Below are positions 33,847-42,487 of a stretch of DNA of 64,000 nucleotides, piece by piece; the stretch's first letter is position 1; each line of letters begins with the position of its first letter. The position numbers and the translations under genes were made by a program. A model generated the notes under the pieces. It made no database searches. It saw nothing but the letters and a program-made list of their open reading frames with translations, and was not told where the DNA came from. Source of the DNA: Ramlibacter cellulosilyticus (GTDB lineage Bacteria > Pseudomonadota > Gammaproteobacteria > Burkholderiales > Burkholderiaceae_C); the NCBI RefSeq assembly GCF_014297465.1, contig NZ_JACORT010000002.1, positions 124,001-188,000 on the forward strand. Direction: 5' to 3'.

Positions 33847-36470
33847 AGATCCGCTCCATCCGCCTCGAAGGCTTCAAGCGTTTCCGCCAGCCGCTCGCCC
33901 TCGAGACGCTGGCCGAGGGCATCAACCTGATCGCGGCCGGCAACGGCAAGGGCAAGTCCACCCTCGCGCAGGCGGTGCGCGTCGGATTCCTGGAGCGGCA
34001 CCGCACGGCGAGCCTCGGCGAGACGCTGGCGCCCTGGAGCCAGCCGGGCGCCAACCCCAGCGTGCAGATCGAGTTCCTGCGCGAAGGCAAGCGCTTCCGC
34101 CTGGCCAAGACCTTCGGCGCGAAGAAGTCGTGCACGCTGGAGATCGAAGGCGCCAAGCCCCTGAGCGGCGACGACGCGGAACAGGCGCTCGCCGACATGT
34201 TCGCCTTCAGCTACGCCGGCAGGGGCGAGAGCAAGGCGGAGAACCAGGGCGTGCCGGGCCTGTTGTGGGTGCAGCAAGGCAGCTCCGGCCAGATCGCGCA
34301 GCAGGTGGAGCATGCGCACGACTACATCCGGCGCGCGCTCGGCGACGACCTCGGCGAACTCGCGGCCACCGCGGGCGACCGGGTGATCGACCAGGTGGCC
34401 GCGGAGCTCGCCGTGTTGCAGACGAAGACGGGCAAGCCGGCCGGCGATCACGCCCGCGGCATCGAGCAGCTGGCCGCCAGCCAGCAGCGGCTGGAGCAGC
34501 TGCGCACCGCGATCGCCGACTACGAGAGTGCCGTCGACCGCTTCACGCAATTGCGCGACCAGCACGCGATGGGCGAGCGCGACCAGCCCTGGCAGAAGCT
34601 CCGCGCGCAGGCAGAGAAGGCGCGGCTGGACCTGCAGGCGATCGAGCAGCTCGCCGGCCAGCGGCAGCAGCTGGAACTGCAGCGGCAGGTGGCCGCCAGT
34701 CGCGCGGCGCAGTGCGTGCAGGAACTCCAAGCGCTGGAGCAGGAGGAACAGGCGGCGCAGGACCGCGAGCGCGCCGTCGCCGCCGCCAACGAGGAAGACG
34801 CGCGCACGCACGATGCGGTGCGCGTCGCCGAGGTGCAGCTTCGCGCCGCGCAGGACGCCGACACCGCCGCGCGCGACGCGGCCGCGGCTGCACGCCGCGC
34901 TGCCTTGCGCCGTGGCCAGGAGGACGCCTTGCGCTCGGCGCGCCAGCGGCAGCAGGAGCTCGCGGCGCAGATCGCCACCGTGGAAGGGCAGCAGCAGCAA
35001 CTGATCGCGCACCAGGCCGCGCAGGCGCGGCTGCAGGGATTTGCCGGCGCGGGCAAGTCGCTGCGTGCCGCCGAATCCAGGCTGTCGCAGGCGCGCGCGA
35101 AGCTGGAGGCGGTCTCCACGCGCGTCGAATACGCGTTGCAGGCCGAGGGCATCCGTCTCGACGGGAAGCCGCTCGCGGGCAGCGGCAGCGTGACGGTGTC
35201 CGAGCCGGTCGAACTGGCGATCCCCGGCTTCGGCAGCATCCGCGTGCTGCCCGGGGCCAACGAGCTCTCGCAGTTGCGCGCGGACCTCCGCCGGGCCGAA
35301 GACGAACTGCAGGGCCTGCTGCAAGGCTTCGGCGCCGAGAGCATCGAGCAGGCACGCCAGGGCGAGGACGACCTGCAGGCGGCCAGGTCCCGGGTGGAGC
35401 AGGCCCAGGCCCTGCTGCGCGGGCTCGCGCCGGCCGGCCTCGAGCCCTTGCGCAGCGCCCTCACCGTTGCCGCGGGCGAAGCCACCCGGTACGAACAGTC
35501 GCTCGCCGCCTTGCCGGCCGACGACGGTCCTGTCGTGGCCGTCGAGGCGGCCGAAGCGCGCGAGAAGGTCACGCAGGAAGGACTCCGTGCCGCCCAGCGT
35601 GCGCACGAGAGTGCGCGCGAGCAGGCCAGCCGTGCCCAGGAGCAACTGCGCCTCGCCACGCGCGAACTCGACGCCGCGCGCGCGCGTCTGCAGGCGCCCG
35701 GCCGCGACGAGCGCCGGTCCGCGGCGCAGCGCGGGCTGGTGGCAGCGCGCGCCGAGGAGGACGAACGCGCGCAGGCGATCGCCCGGCTCGACGAGCAGTT
35801 GCAGGCTTCGCAGCCCGAACACTTGCGCAACGACATCCGCCGCTGGAACGATGGCGCCGCGGCGCTCGAAGCGGCGCACGGCCGCATCGGCGCCGAGCTG
35901 CACCAGCTGGCCGGCCAGCTGGAAGCCAAGGGCGCGCTCGGCCTGCAGGAGCAGGCGGCGACGCTGGAAGAGGAAGTGGCGCGCCTGCAGCGGCAGGTGG
36001 ACGACCGCACGCGCCGCGCCGCCGCGCTCTCGCACCTGCTGGAGGTGCTGACGGCCAAGCGTGCCGAGGTCGCGCGCGGCCTGCGCGCGCCGCTGCAGAA
36101 GCACCTGAACCACTATCTCGCGATCCAGTTCCCCGGCGCCAGCATCGAGCTGGACGAAGCGCTGCGCCCGGCGCGCATCAGCCGCAGCGGCGCCTTCGGC
36201 ACCGAAACCGGCCGCTTCGAGGAACTCTCCGGCGGCGAGCGCGAGCAGCTGGGCATCATCGCGCGCCTGGCCTATGCCGACCTGCTGAAGGAAGCCGGCA
36301 AGCCGACGCTGGTGATGCTGGACGACTCGCTGGTGAACTCGGACCACGAGCGCCTCGCGCGCATGAAGCGCGTCCTCTACGACGCCGCGCAGCGCCACCA
36401 GATCCTGATCTTCACCTGCCACCAGGAGAACTGGCTGGACATGGGCGTGGCGCCGATCGCGTTGCAATAG
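33843..36470 (+). CDS. SbcC-like SMC-type ATPase
   Basis: An 875-residue DNA-repair ATPase partner of the upstream nuclease. The N-terminal ATPase half shows IRLEGFKRFRQPL and the Walker A box AAGNGKGKSTLAQ; the Q-loop region is GLLWVQQGSSG. Two long coiled coils (Arg/Glu/Gln/Ala-rich, about residues 200-420 and 470-750) flank a globular insert (LDGKPLAGSGSVTVSEPVEL). The C-terminal half has ELSGGEREQLGIIARLAYAD and LVMLDDSLVNSD. I find no CxxC zinc hook, unlike true Rad50/SbcC; the layout is closer to YhaN-type ATPases. Confidence 0.85.
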   Translation: MKIRSIRLEGFKRFRQPLALETLAEGINLIAAGNGKGKSTLAQAVRVGFLERHRTASLGETLAPWSQPGANPSVQIEFLREGKRFRLAKTFGAKKSCTLEIEGAKPLSGDDAEQALADMFAFSYAGRGESKAENQGVPGLLWVQQGSSGQIAQQVEHAHDYIRRALGDDLGELAATAGDRVIDQVAAELAVLQTKTGKPAGDHARGIEQLAASQQRLEQLRTAIADYESAVDRFTQLRDQHAMGERDQPWQKLRAQAEKARLDLQAIEQLAGQRQQLELQRQVAASRAAQCVQELQALEQEEQAAQDRERAVAAANEEDARTHDAVRVAEVQLRAAQDADTAARDAAAAARRAALRRGQEDALRSARQRQQELAAQIATVEGQQQQLIAHQAAQARLQGFAGAGKSLRAAESRLSQARAKLEAVSTRVEYALQAEGIRLDGKPLAGSGSVTVSEPVELAIPGFGSIRVLPGANELSQLRADLRRAEDELQGLLQGFGAESIEQARQGEDDLQAARSRVEQAQALLRGLAPAGLEPLRSALTVAAGEATRYEQSLAALPADDGPVVAVEAAEAREKVTQEGLRAAQRAHESAREQASRAQEQLRLATRELDAARARLQAPGRDERRSAAQRGLVAARAEEDERAQAIARLDEQLQASQPEHLRNDIRRWNDGAAALEAAHGRIGAELHQLAGQLEAKGALGLQEQAATLEEEVARLQRQVDDRTRRAAALSHLLEVLTAKRAEVARGLRAPLQKHLNHYLAIQFPGASIELDEALRPARISRSGAFGTETGRFEELSGGEREQLGIIARLAYADLLKEAGKPTLVMLDDSLVNSDHERLARMKRVLYDAAQRHQILIFTCHQENWLDMGVAPIALQ

Positions 36471-36757
36471 CGCGGGCGCGCCTGGCCTGGGTTGGCAGCC
36501 ACGTAGGCTGGGTTGACGTAGGCTGGGTTGGCGAAGCCACCCCAGCGATCGGCGCGATCGCAGCGAACGCTGGGGTGCGCTTCGCGCAACCCAGCCTACG
36601 TACCGGTGTGTCCCGCCGTTCGTCGTAGGGTGGCCGCGGCGCGCCGCGGGCCGGTGAGCGAAGCGAACCCCACCGAGCGCGCCAGCGCCCACCGCGCACC
36701 GGCGCGACGCGACGCGTCGTGTGCGCTCCTATCCTCTGCCGTTCCACAAGGAGCAGC
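36471..36757. repeat. Composite of dispersed palindromic repeats
   Basis: This gap holds a tandem GTAGGCTGGGTTG start (36502 and 36517) and a perfect 13-bp inverted repeat, CGTAGGCTGGGTT (36517-36529) with AACCCAGCCTACG (36588-36600). A GTAGGGTGG-type copy follows (36624-36675, ending GCGAACCCCACCG). No gene is seen in the interval. The repeats follow the SbcC-like stop and may act as a terminator before the esterase gene. Confidence 0.8.
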
Positions 36758-37342
36758 ATGAGCACGCCGACGATCTTCTATCTCCATGGTTTCGCCAGCG
36801 CCGGCAACGGGCCGAAAGCCCAGGCCCTCCGGTCCAGGTTCGGCCCCCGCTCCGTGCTGTCGCCCGACCTGCCCATCGATCCGCGCGCCGTGCGCGACGA
36901 AGTCGACTCGCTCATCCGGACGGCCCGCAGCTCTCCCCTCATCCTGGTGGGGACCAGCCTCGGCGGCTTCTATGCCTGCTACTTCTCGCGGCGCTGGAGC
37001 CTGCCTTGCGTGCTCGTGAACCCGAGCATGGAGCCGAGCCGGACGGTCGGCAAGCGCATCGGCACCCACAGGAACTACAGCACGGGGGCGGACTTCGAGG
37101 TCACGCAGGAGCATGCGCGCGAATGGGCGGCCATGGAGGCCAGCCTCGCCGAAGGCCTGGACGCCCGCCTCGTCAGCCTCTTCCTCGCGCAGGACGACGA
37201 CGTCCTCCCGTACACGAGCGCCCTGCAGCGCATCCCGGCGGACGCCTTCCGGTGCGTCACGCCCGACGGCGGACATCGCTACGAGTCGCACTGGGGGAGC
37301 GTCATGGACCGCATCGCCGCCGTTGCGGCAAGCCTTGGATGA
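36758..37342 (+). CDS. YqiA-like esterase (alpha/beta hydrolase)
   Basis: A 194-residue cytoplasmic hydrolase of the YqiA/UPF0227 group. It opens with IFYLHGFASAGNGPKAQ (oxyanion region), has the nucleophile elbow LVGTSLGGFYACYFS, then NPSMEP, the acid QDDDVLP and the catalytic His in PDGGHRY. Length is typical. ATG at 36758 has AAGGAGC upstream. The following gene overlaps its stop by ATGA. Confidence 0.85.
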   Translation: MSTPTIFYLHGFASAGNGPKAQALRSRFGPRSVLSPDLPIDPRAVRDEVDSLIRTARSSPLILVGTSLGGFYACYFSRRWSLPCVLVNPSMEPSRTVGKRIGTHRNYSTGADFEVTQEHAREWAAMEASLAEGLDARLVSLFLAQDDDVLPYTSALQRIPADAFRCVTPDGGHRYESHWGSVMDRIAAVAASLG

Positions 37343-37806
37343 ACGACCTCGAACGCGAGCGCCTCGCGCTGTGCCGGGACCTCGAAGCGAAGGCGATGCA
37401 GGCGCTCGCGCGCCGCGGCATGGACCCGGAGCAGGCCGTCCGCGAGGGCGTGCGCGAAGGCACGTCGCGCGTGTTCGCCCGCTACGTGGCGGAATGCCAT
37501 CCGTCCCTGCGGTTCCGCCGCCTCATGGCGCAGTCGGTGCTGGCCGCGTTCGGGCGCCTGCCCCTGCGCTACCTGCGACCGATCGACTATCTCGGCGCGA
37601 CGATGTACCTCCAGCGCCGCTGGCGCAGGAAGTTCCAGGCGCGCTTCCTCGCGTTCTGGGACTGGGCTGCGCAGCGGGAGCCCGCGCAGCCGCTGGAGGA
37701 GTTCGTGGTGGAGCTGGCGGCAATGGCGTTGCCGCCGGCGCGCGACGTCGCGCGCACCGCTGCGACACGAGCCGTCGCGCCGCCGGGGAGGATGGCCCGC
37801 GACTGA
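37339..37806 (+). CDS. Hypothetical helical protein
   Basis: A 155-residue basic, probably all-helical protein (LERERLALCRDLEAKAMQAL, ARRGMDPEQAVREGVREG, RRWRRKFQARFLAFWDWAAQ). No family recognised. It overlaps the YqiA-like gene by 4 nt (ATGA), implying translational coupling, and the YbjN-like gene follows on the same strand. The Arg/Trp-rich middle could bind nucleic acid or membrane; this is speculation. Confidence 0.65.
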   Translation: MNDLERERLALCRDLEAKAMQALARRGMDPEQAVREGVREGTSRVFARYVAECHPSLRFRRLMAQSVLAAFGRLPLRYLRPIDYLGATMYLQRRWRRKFQARFLAFWDWAAQREPAQPLEEFVVELAAMALPPARDVARTAATRAVAPPGRMARD

Positions 37807-37824
37807 AACAAGGAGGGTCCCGTC

Positions 37825-38832
37825 CTGCTCACCGACATCCTGCTCCAGGCGCTGCAGCGCGCCACCTTCTCCCTCGACCTGCGCTGGCGCTCGCCCGGCG
37901 AGGCCTTCGCGGTCCAGAGCTCCGCGGCGGCCGACCGCATCTCCGACGGCTTCCGCTTCGACGATGCCGGCCCCTGGCTGGAGCTCGAGGCCAGCGCGAA
38001 CGCACCCGCGCACGAGATCCCGCAGGTCCGCGTGCGGGTCGCCATCTCCGCGGACGCGAAGGCGGAAGACGCGCTCCTGCGCCTGGCCAACGACGCCAAC
38101 CGGCGCGGCTGGGCCGCCGTGCACTGCGACCTGCCCACCGGCACGCTGGTCGTGCAGCAGTCCATCGTCTACACGGGCTACCACGACGTCCCCGGCCTTC
38201 CCCCGGACGCGGGCATGGTGTTCGCGCAACGCGAGGCCACGCTCAACATGCTGGTCGCGGTCTTCTCCACGTGTGCCACTTGCCTGGAGCTGCTGCAGTC
38301 CGGGACGGCCGGGACGCCGCCCGCGCTGCGGCGCATCGCGCCCTGCCCGATCGAGCTGCTGCAACCCTTCAGCGTCTTCGTGCTCTCGCGGCTGGTGCGC
38401 TGGGACCTTGCGGAGCTCGCGGACGCCGGTCCGGCCTGGGTCCTCGTCCGGGACGCGGCGCTTCGGTGCATGCGGGACGGCGCGAGCGCGCAGGCGCAGG
38501 AACGCGTCGATGGCTGGCTGCGGCACCGCGCCGACGCCGGCGAAGCAGAGGCCGCCATGTTCGACGGCATCCTGTTCGACGTGGACCGCAGCTGCCGCTG
38601 GGTGCTGCGGGACGTGATGGCGGATCCGCCGGATGCCCGCCCGCTGCGGCAGCTGATGCTCCTGGAGCAGGCCCTCGCCGTGCACGCAGGCGCGTGGCAA
38701 TCCGTGAGGCTGCGCCCAGGCAGCGTGCGCGACGCGCTGGCGAAGGGCCTCGACCTCCCACCGGCCCGCGTGCCGGAAACTTTCGTCGATCGGCTGCTCC
38801 AGCGCTTTCCCTTCCTCGCGCCCCGGAGCTGA
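37825..38832 (+). CDS. YbjN / secretion-chaperone-like protein with apparent CTG start
   Basis: A 335-residue protein. Residues about 75-170 show the YbjN-like fold (type III secretion chaperone-like): RLANDANRRGWAAVHCDL, TGTLVVQQSIVYTGYHDVPG, and a following long helix (FAQREATLNMLVAVFSTC). The C-terminus ends RVPETFVDRLLQRFPFLAP. The coding frame is continuous from 37825, yet no ATG, GTG or TTG occurs in it until 38032. A strong AAGGAGG lies 8 nt before CTG 37825, so CTG is the best start; GTG 38032 would discard a well-coded 69-residue N-terminus. Confidence 0.7.
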   Translation: MLTDILLQALQRATFSLDLRWRSPGEAFAVQSSAAADRISDGFRFDDAGPWLELEASANAPAHEIPQVRVRVAISADAKAEDALLRLANDANRRGWAAVHCDLPTGTLVVQQSIVYTGYHDVPGLPPDAGMVFAQREATLNMLVAVFSTCATCLELLQSGTAGTPPALRRIAPCPIELLQPFSVFVLSRLVRWDLAELADAGPAWVLVRDAALRCMRDGASAQAQERVDGWLRHRADAGEAEAAMFDGILFDVDRSCRWVLRDVMADPPDARPLRQLMLLEQALAVHAGAWQSVRLRPGSVRDALAKGLDLPPARVPETFVDRLLQRFPFLAPRS

Positions 38833-38844
38833 CCTCCCGCGCCA

Positions 38845-39267
38845 TCACGCCAGCCTTGCGAATGCCTCGTGCTGCGCGGCGAGGCGCTGCAGGTAGATGG
38901 GCGGGATGCTGCCCGCCGGCAGCCCGAGTGCGGCTGCCAGTGCGTCGGCGCCCGCCGGCGCGAGCTCCAGCCCTTCCCACAGGTCCGGCCGCGCGGCCAC
39001 GGCAGCGCGCAGGAGCAGCAGCTGCCCCACCGGGTCCGAGGCCGGCGGATCGGGCATGAGGCCTGCAAGCCGCTGGCGGGCATCCTGCGCCACCCGTTCG
39101 AGGATGTCGTCCAGCGCCGTCGGCGCGCTGCGCGGCGCGCGTGCAATCGCCTCGCGCACCCGCCGCTGCAGCAACATCCGCCCCGGCGCTCGCGCCCCGA
39201 CCGACACCGCCCGCGAACGCAGCAGGCGCGCGAGCGCATAGGTGCACACGTCCTCCATCGGCCCCAT
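38845..39267 (-). CDS. Hypothetical protein, coupled to the gene at 39267-39749
   Basis: A 140-residue helical protein (VCTYALARLLRSRAVSVGAR, RMLLQRRVREAIARAP, ALDDILERVAQDARQRLAGL). Its C-terminus, LGLPAGSIPPIYLQRLAAQ, weakly recalls the end of the facing YbjN-like protein (LDLPPARVPETFVDRLLQR). The start ATG overlaps the upstream stop as TGATG, a translational coupling signal. No named family; a chaperone or adaptor role next to the AAA+ gene is only a guess. Confidence 0.65.
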   Translation of the reverse strand: MGPMEDVCTYALARLLRSRAVSVGARAPGRMLLQRRVREAIARAPRSAPTALDDILERVAQDARQRLAGLMPDPPASDPVGQLLLLRAAVAARPDLWEGLELAPAGADALAAALGLPAGSIPPIYLQRLAAQHEAFARLA

Positions 39268-39749
39268 CAGCTCACCTGCCCTGCGTAGGCGCTGAGCAGC
39301 AGCTTCGACGACGCGTAGCTGGTGCGGATCCAGCGCGCCAGGCTCGTCGCGTCCGGCGCGAGGGGAAATTCGTCGACGCCCGGCTCGCCGGGATCGAGCA
39401 CGCAACGCGTGAACACCTGCGCGCGCACCTGGATGTGCCGCGTCGCCTCGTGGCGCGAGAAGTGGCAGGGCCAGCACAGGTCGTGGACGTGCTGCACCCG
39501 CTGGTACAGCGCCACCGTGTCGGCGCCCGCCAGGTCGCCGGGCAGCAGCAGCGTCATCTCGACGCGCGGCACGCCGAGCTCGCTGGCGGCGAAGCGCAGT
39601 TCCGCCGCGGGCGCGCCTTCGCGCAGGGGCAGCGTGCAGGCATGGGCGCCCGCGGGATACAGCAAGCCGGGCGACGGCCCGGTGCGGGTGAACGGGCACG
39701 GGAGCGCCGCCTTCAGCAAGGCGCGGCGAAGCAGGTCATCGGTCTTCAT
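39267..39749 (-). CDS. Hypothetical protein divergent from the tandem AAA+ gene
   Basis: A 160-residue protein with mixed alpha/beta composition: MKTDDLLRRALLKAALPC, GVPRVEMTLLLPGDLAGAD, VQHVHDLCWPCHFSRHEAT, and a helical C-terminus with ARWIRTSYASSKLLLSAYAG. The CWPCHFSRH segment with nearby His could bind metal. It diverges from the AAA+ gene (105 nt) and is coupled to the downstream 140-residue gene by TGATG. No family recognised. Confidence 0.65.
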   Translation of the reverse strand: MKTDDLLRRALLKAALPCPFTRTGPSPGLLYPAGAHACTLPLREGAPAAELRFAASELGVPRVEMTLLLPGDLAGADTVALYQRVQHVHDLCWPCHFSRHEATRHIQVRAQVFTRCVLDPGEPGVDEFPLAPDATSLARWIRTSYASSKLLLSAYAGQVS

Positions 39750-39854
39750 GGCAAGGGTCTCCGCTGGTGGGGGGACGCACTCTAGGAAGCCGGTGCGACG
39801 CAACGTGTCGCAGCGCCGCGGAGACTGCCGCCTCATCGAAAGACAGGAGCACCC

Positions 39855-42134
39855 ATGGGATTCCGAGACGGCGAATGGCGCCCCGATGGCAGGAAGCCGG
39901 AGCACGCGGCCAACCTGCGCGTGTGCCTGGCGTTGCTGCGCATCTACCGCAACGTGCGCGTGCGCGAGAGCGACACGGACCATGCCGCGCTGGCGCTGCC
40001 CTTCTGGCCGCTGCTGCGCCTGCAGCGCACGCTGCTGCGGGACGCGATCTCCGGCGCGCCGCTGCCCTCTGGAGGCAGGCGCGGCATGCGCAACCTGGTC
40101 CGCGACGACGCGCAGGAGCACGTCGCCCGCTGGCTGAAGGCCGGCGCGCGCAGCGGCCGCACCCTGCCGCTGCAGCCGCCCGAGAACGTCGTGCTGGAGA
40201 TCGTGGGCGAGGCGATGGTGCGCGGTGGCGCGCGGTTCCGGCCGCTGTTCGACGCGCTGGAGGCCGACCTGGAGCGCCGCGTCGCACGCAGCGCCCTGCC
40301 GGCGGACCGCAACGTCGACATGCTCGGGCAGCTCCTCGCCTTGACGGACGTGGAGCGCGGCTACCTCGCGCTCGCCGCCGCGGTGCTGGCCAGCAGCATC
40401 GGCACCGCACCGTTCGCATCGGCCGCCGGCGGTGCGCGCCTCGTGCAGGCCGTGCAGTCGGCGCTGCCCGGTGCCGAAGAACACGACGTGCGCGCCATGA
40501 TGCGGCGCGGCTCCCGCCTGCTGCGCAGCGGCCTGCTGGACGCCGGGAGCTTCACGCAGCGCAACGACCTGGAAGACATGCTGCGGGTGTCGCGCCTGGG
40601 CATGCTGCTGGTCACCACGCCCGTGCGCGACGCGGCGGCGATGGCCGCCATCGTGCTGCGCCGCCTGCCCCAGCCGGTGGACGACGCGCTCGCGTGGCCG
40701 CACCTGGAAGCGCGCAGCGAGCTGCTGCGCGCCGCGCTCGCGCAGGCGCTGGCCACGCAACGCCCGGGCGTGAACATCCTCCTGTACGGCGCGCCCGGCA
40801 CCGGCAAGACGCAGTACGCGGCGCAGGTCGTGCAGCGGCTGGGCGCCGAGGGCTTCAGCGTCATGGACACGGACCCCGACGGCGACCCCGCCTCGCGCGA
40901 GGAGCGCCTGGGCAGCCTGCTGCTCACGCAGGTGTTCGCGCCGCGGGGCCGCAGCGTGGTCGTCCTCGACGAAGCGGAAGACATCTTCCAGGCCGAATAC
41001 AACAACCCGCTCGGGCGCATGTTCGGCCGGCGCGACGACAGCAAGTCGTGGGTCAACGGCCTGCTGGAACGCAACGTCCACCCGGTACTCTGGATCAGCA
41101 ACCGCATCGACCACCTGGACCCGGCGTACCTGCGGCGCTTCACCTACTGCCTGCAATTCCCCGCCACGCCGCGGCAGGTGCGGCGCGAGGTGGTGCGCCG
41201 GCACCTGGCGCCGCTCGGGTGCTCGACGCAGCTGGTGGAGTCCATCGCGGCGGACCCGAATGCATCGCCCGCGCTGGTGTCCTCCGCCGCGAACTTCACG
41301 CAGCTGGCCGGCCTCGCCGGTGCGCGGGCCGACGCCGGCGTGAAGGTGATGCTGGGCGACATGCTCGAGGCCATGGGCTGCAAGCTGCGCCCCGGCATCC
41401 CCGAGCGCGCGACGCGCTTCGACCTGCGCTACCTGCATGCCAAGGGTGCGATCGGTGCCGACGCGGTGCTGGGCGGACTGGAGCGGCTGGGCCGCGGCCG
41501 CCTGCTTTTGAGCGGCCCGCCCGGCACGGGCAAGACGCAGTTGGCGGCGGAGATCGCACAGCGGCTCGGGCGCGAACTGGTGTACCGCACGGCATCCGAC
41601 ATCAACTCGATGTGGTTCGGCCAGAGCGAGCGCAACGTGGCGCGCCTGTTCGAGGAGTGCGAGCCGCAGCAGGAGATCCTGTTCCTGGACGAGGCCGACA
41701 CGCTGCTCGCGGCGCGCGAGGCCTCCGGCCACCGCCCCGAGGTGGCGGTGACGGCGGAATTCCTGCGCCAGGTGGAGGCATTCCAGGGCGTATTCGTCTG
41801 CGCCACCAACTTCGGCCGCCACATCGACGCCGCGCTGCTGCGCCGCTTCGAGTACCGGCTGGAGATGCTGCCGCTGCGGCCGGAGCAGCGGGAGGCCCTG
41901 TTCTGTGAGACCGCGCTGGGCTGGAGCGGAGAAGAGCCGCGCCCGGCGCTGGCCGCCGACGTGGCGGCGCGGCTGCACCGGCTGGACCAGCTCACGCCCG
42001 GCGACTTCGCCAACGTGGTGCGGCGCGTGCGTGCGCTGCAGCTCGCGCTGGACCCGGCCGCCTGGGTCGGCGAGCTGGAGGCGGAGCACGCCGTGAAGCC
42101 GGGTGCCCAGCGCGCTGGCATCGGCTTCGTGTGA
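39855..42134 (+). CDS. Tandem AAA+ ATPase
   Basis: A 759-residue protein with an N-terminal domain of about 280 residues and two AAA+ modules. D1 shows LLYGAPGTGKTQYAAQ (Lys318) and VVVLDEAEDIF (Asp372-Glu373) with a LDPAYLRRF arginine-finger region. D2 shows LLLSGPPGTGKTQLAAE (Lys560), DINSMWFGQSERNVARLF, ILFLDEADTLL (Asp612-Glu613) and DAALLRRFEYRLEM. Both sites look catalytically complete. The DINSMWFGQSERN pore-loop/sensor pattern places it near Cdc48/FtsH-type classic AAA proteins, likely a hexameric remodelling machine. The ATG has AGGAGC upstream. Targets are unknown; the divergent coupled genes are candidate partners. Confidence 0.85.
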   Translation: MGFRDGEWRPDGRKPEHAANLRVCLALLRIYRNVRVRESDTDHAALALPFWPLLRLQRTLLRDAISGAPLPSGGRRGMRNLVRDDAQEHVARWLKAGARSGRTLPLQPPENVVLEIVGEAMVRGGARFRPLFDALEADLERRVARSALPADRNVDMLGQLLALTDVERGYLALAAAVLASSIGTAPFASAAGGARLVQAVQSALPGAEEHDVRAMMRRGSRLLRSGLLDAGSFTQRNDLEDMLRVSRLGMLLVTTPVRDAAAMAAIVLRRLPQPVDDALAWPHLEARSELLRAALAQALATQRPGVNILLYGAPGTGKTQYAAQVVQRLGAEGFSVMDTDPDGDPASREERLGSLLLTQVFAPRGRSVVVLDEAEDIFQAEYNNPLGRMFGRRDDSKSWVNGLLERNVHPVLWISNRIDHLDPAYLRRFTYCLQFPATPRQVRREVVRRHLAPLGCSTQLVESIAADPNASPALVSSAANFTQLAGLAGARADAGVKVMLGDMLEAMGCKLRPGIPERATRFDLRYLHAKGAIGADAVLGGLERLGRGRLLLSGPPGTGKTQLAAEIAQRLGRELVYRTASDINSMWFGQSERNVARLFEECEPQQEILFLDEADTLLAAREASGHRPEVAVTAEFLRQVEAFQGVFVCATNFGRHIDAALLRRFEYRLEMLPLRPEQREALFCETALGWSGEEPRPALAADVAARLHRLDQLTPGDFANVVRRVRALQLALDPAAWVGELEAEHAVKPGAQRAGIGFV

Positions 42135-42139
42135 GGCCG

Positions 42140-42274
42140 CTACACGGTCATGCCGTACAGCGTGATCAGGAGGACGAGCACGGAGGCCCAGTAGATCGGG
42201 GCCCCGACCCAGGAGCGCACGGTGGACGACAGGGTGCCGAGGATGGAGATGGCGACCGCGATGGGAATCAACAT
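42140..42274 (-). CDS. 44-residue membrane miniprotein
   Basis: A short minus-strand frame encodes MLIPIAVAISILGTLSSTVR, then SWVGAPIYWASVLVLLITLY and a GMTV end. It has two hydrophobic stretches separated by a basic turn, like a small hairpin membrane protein. Start ATG is at 42274 and stop at 42140, converging on the tandem AAA+ gene with 5 nt between stops. The third-position GC bias supports coding. No family recognised. Confidence 0.5.
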   Translation of the reverse strand: MLIPIAVAISILGTLSSTVRSWVGAPIYWASVLVLLITLYGMTV

Positions 42275-42487
42275 GTCAGCTTGCTACAAGGTTTGGAACG
42301 GTGCCACTGTGCAGCGGGGCACGACGCGTCGTGCCGCAGCGCCGTCGTGTGCATTCCTGCGTGGGTGGCCCGCAACAGGCGTCGCAATGGCGTATTGCTT
42401 ACATCGAGTTACGGCTCTTAGCATCGGCACCTCGCGCCTGGCGGGAGGCAGCCGGCATCCGGCGGCGACCAGGACGCGGACAAAGCA

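Noticed and set aside
38032..38832. Shorter YbjN-like gene starting at GTG 38032
   Set aside because: The 69 codons upstream have coding composition and a strong AAGGAGG precedes CTG 37825; the shorter form would cut the domain.
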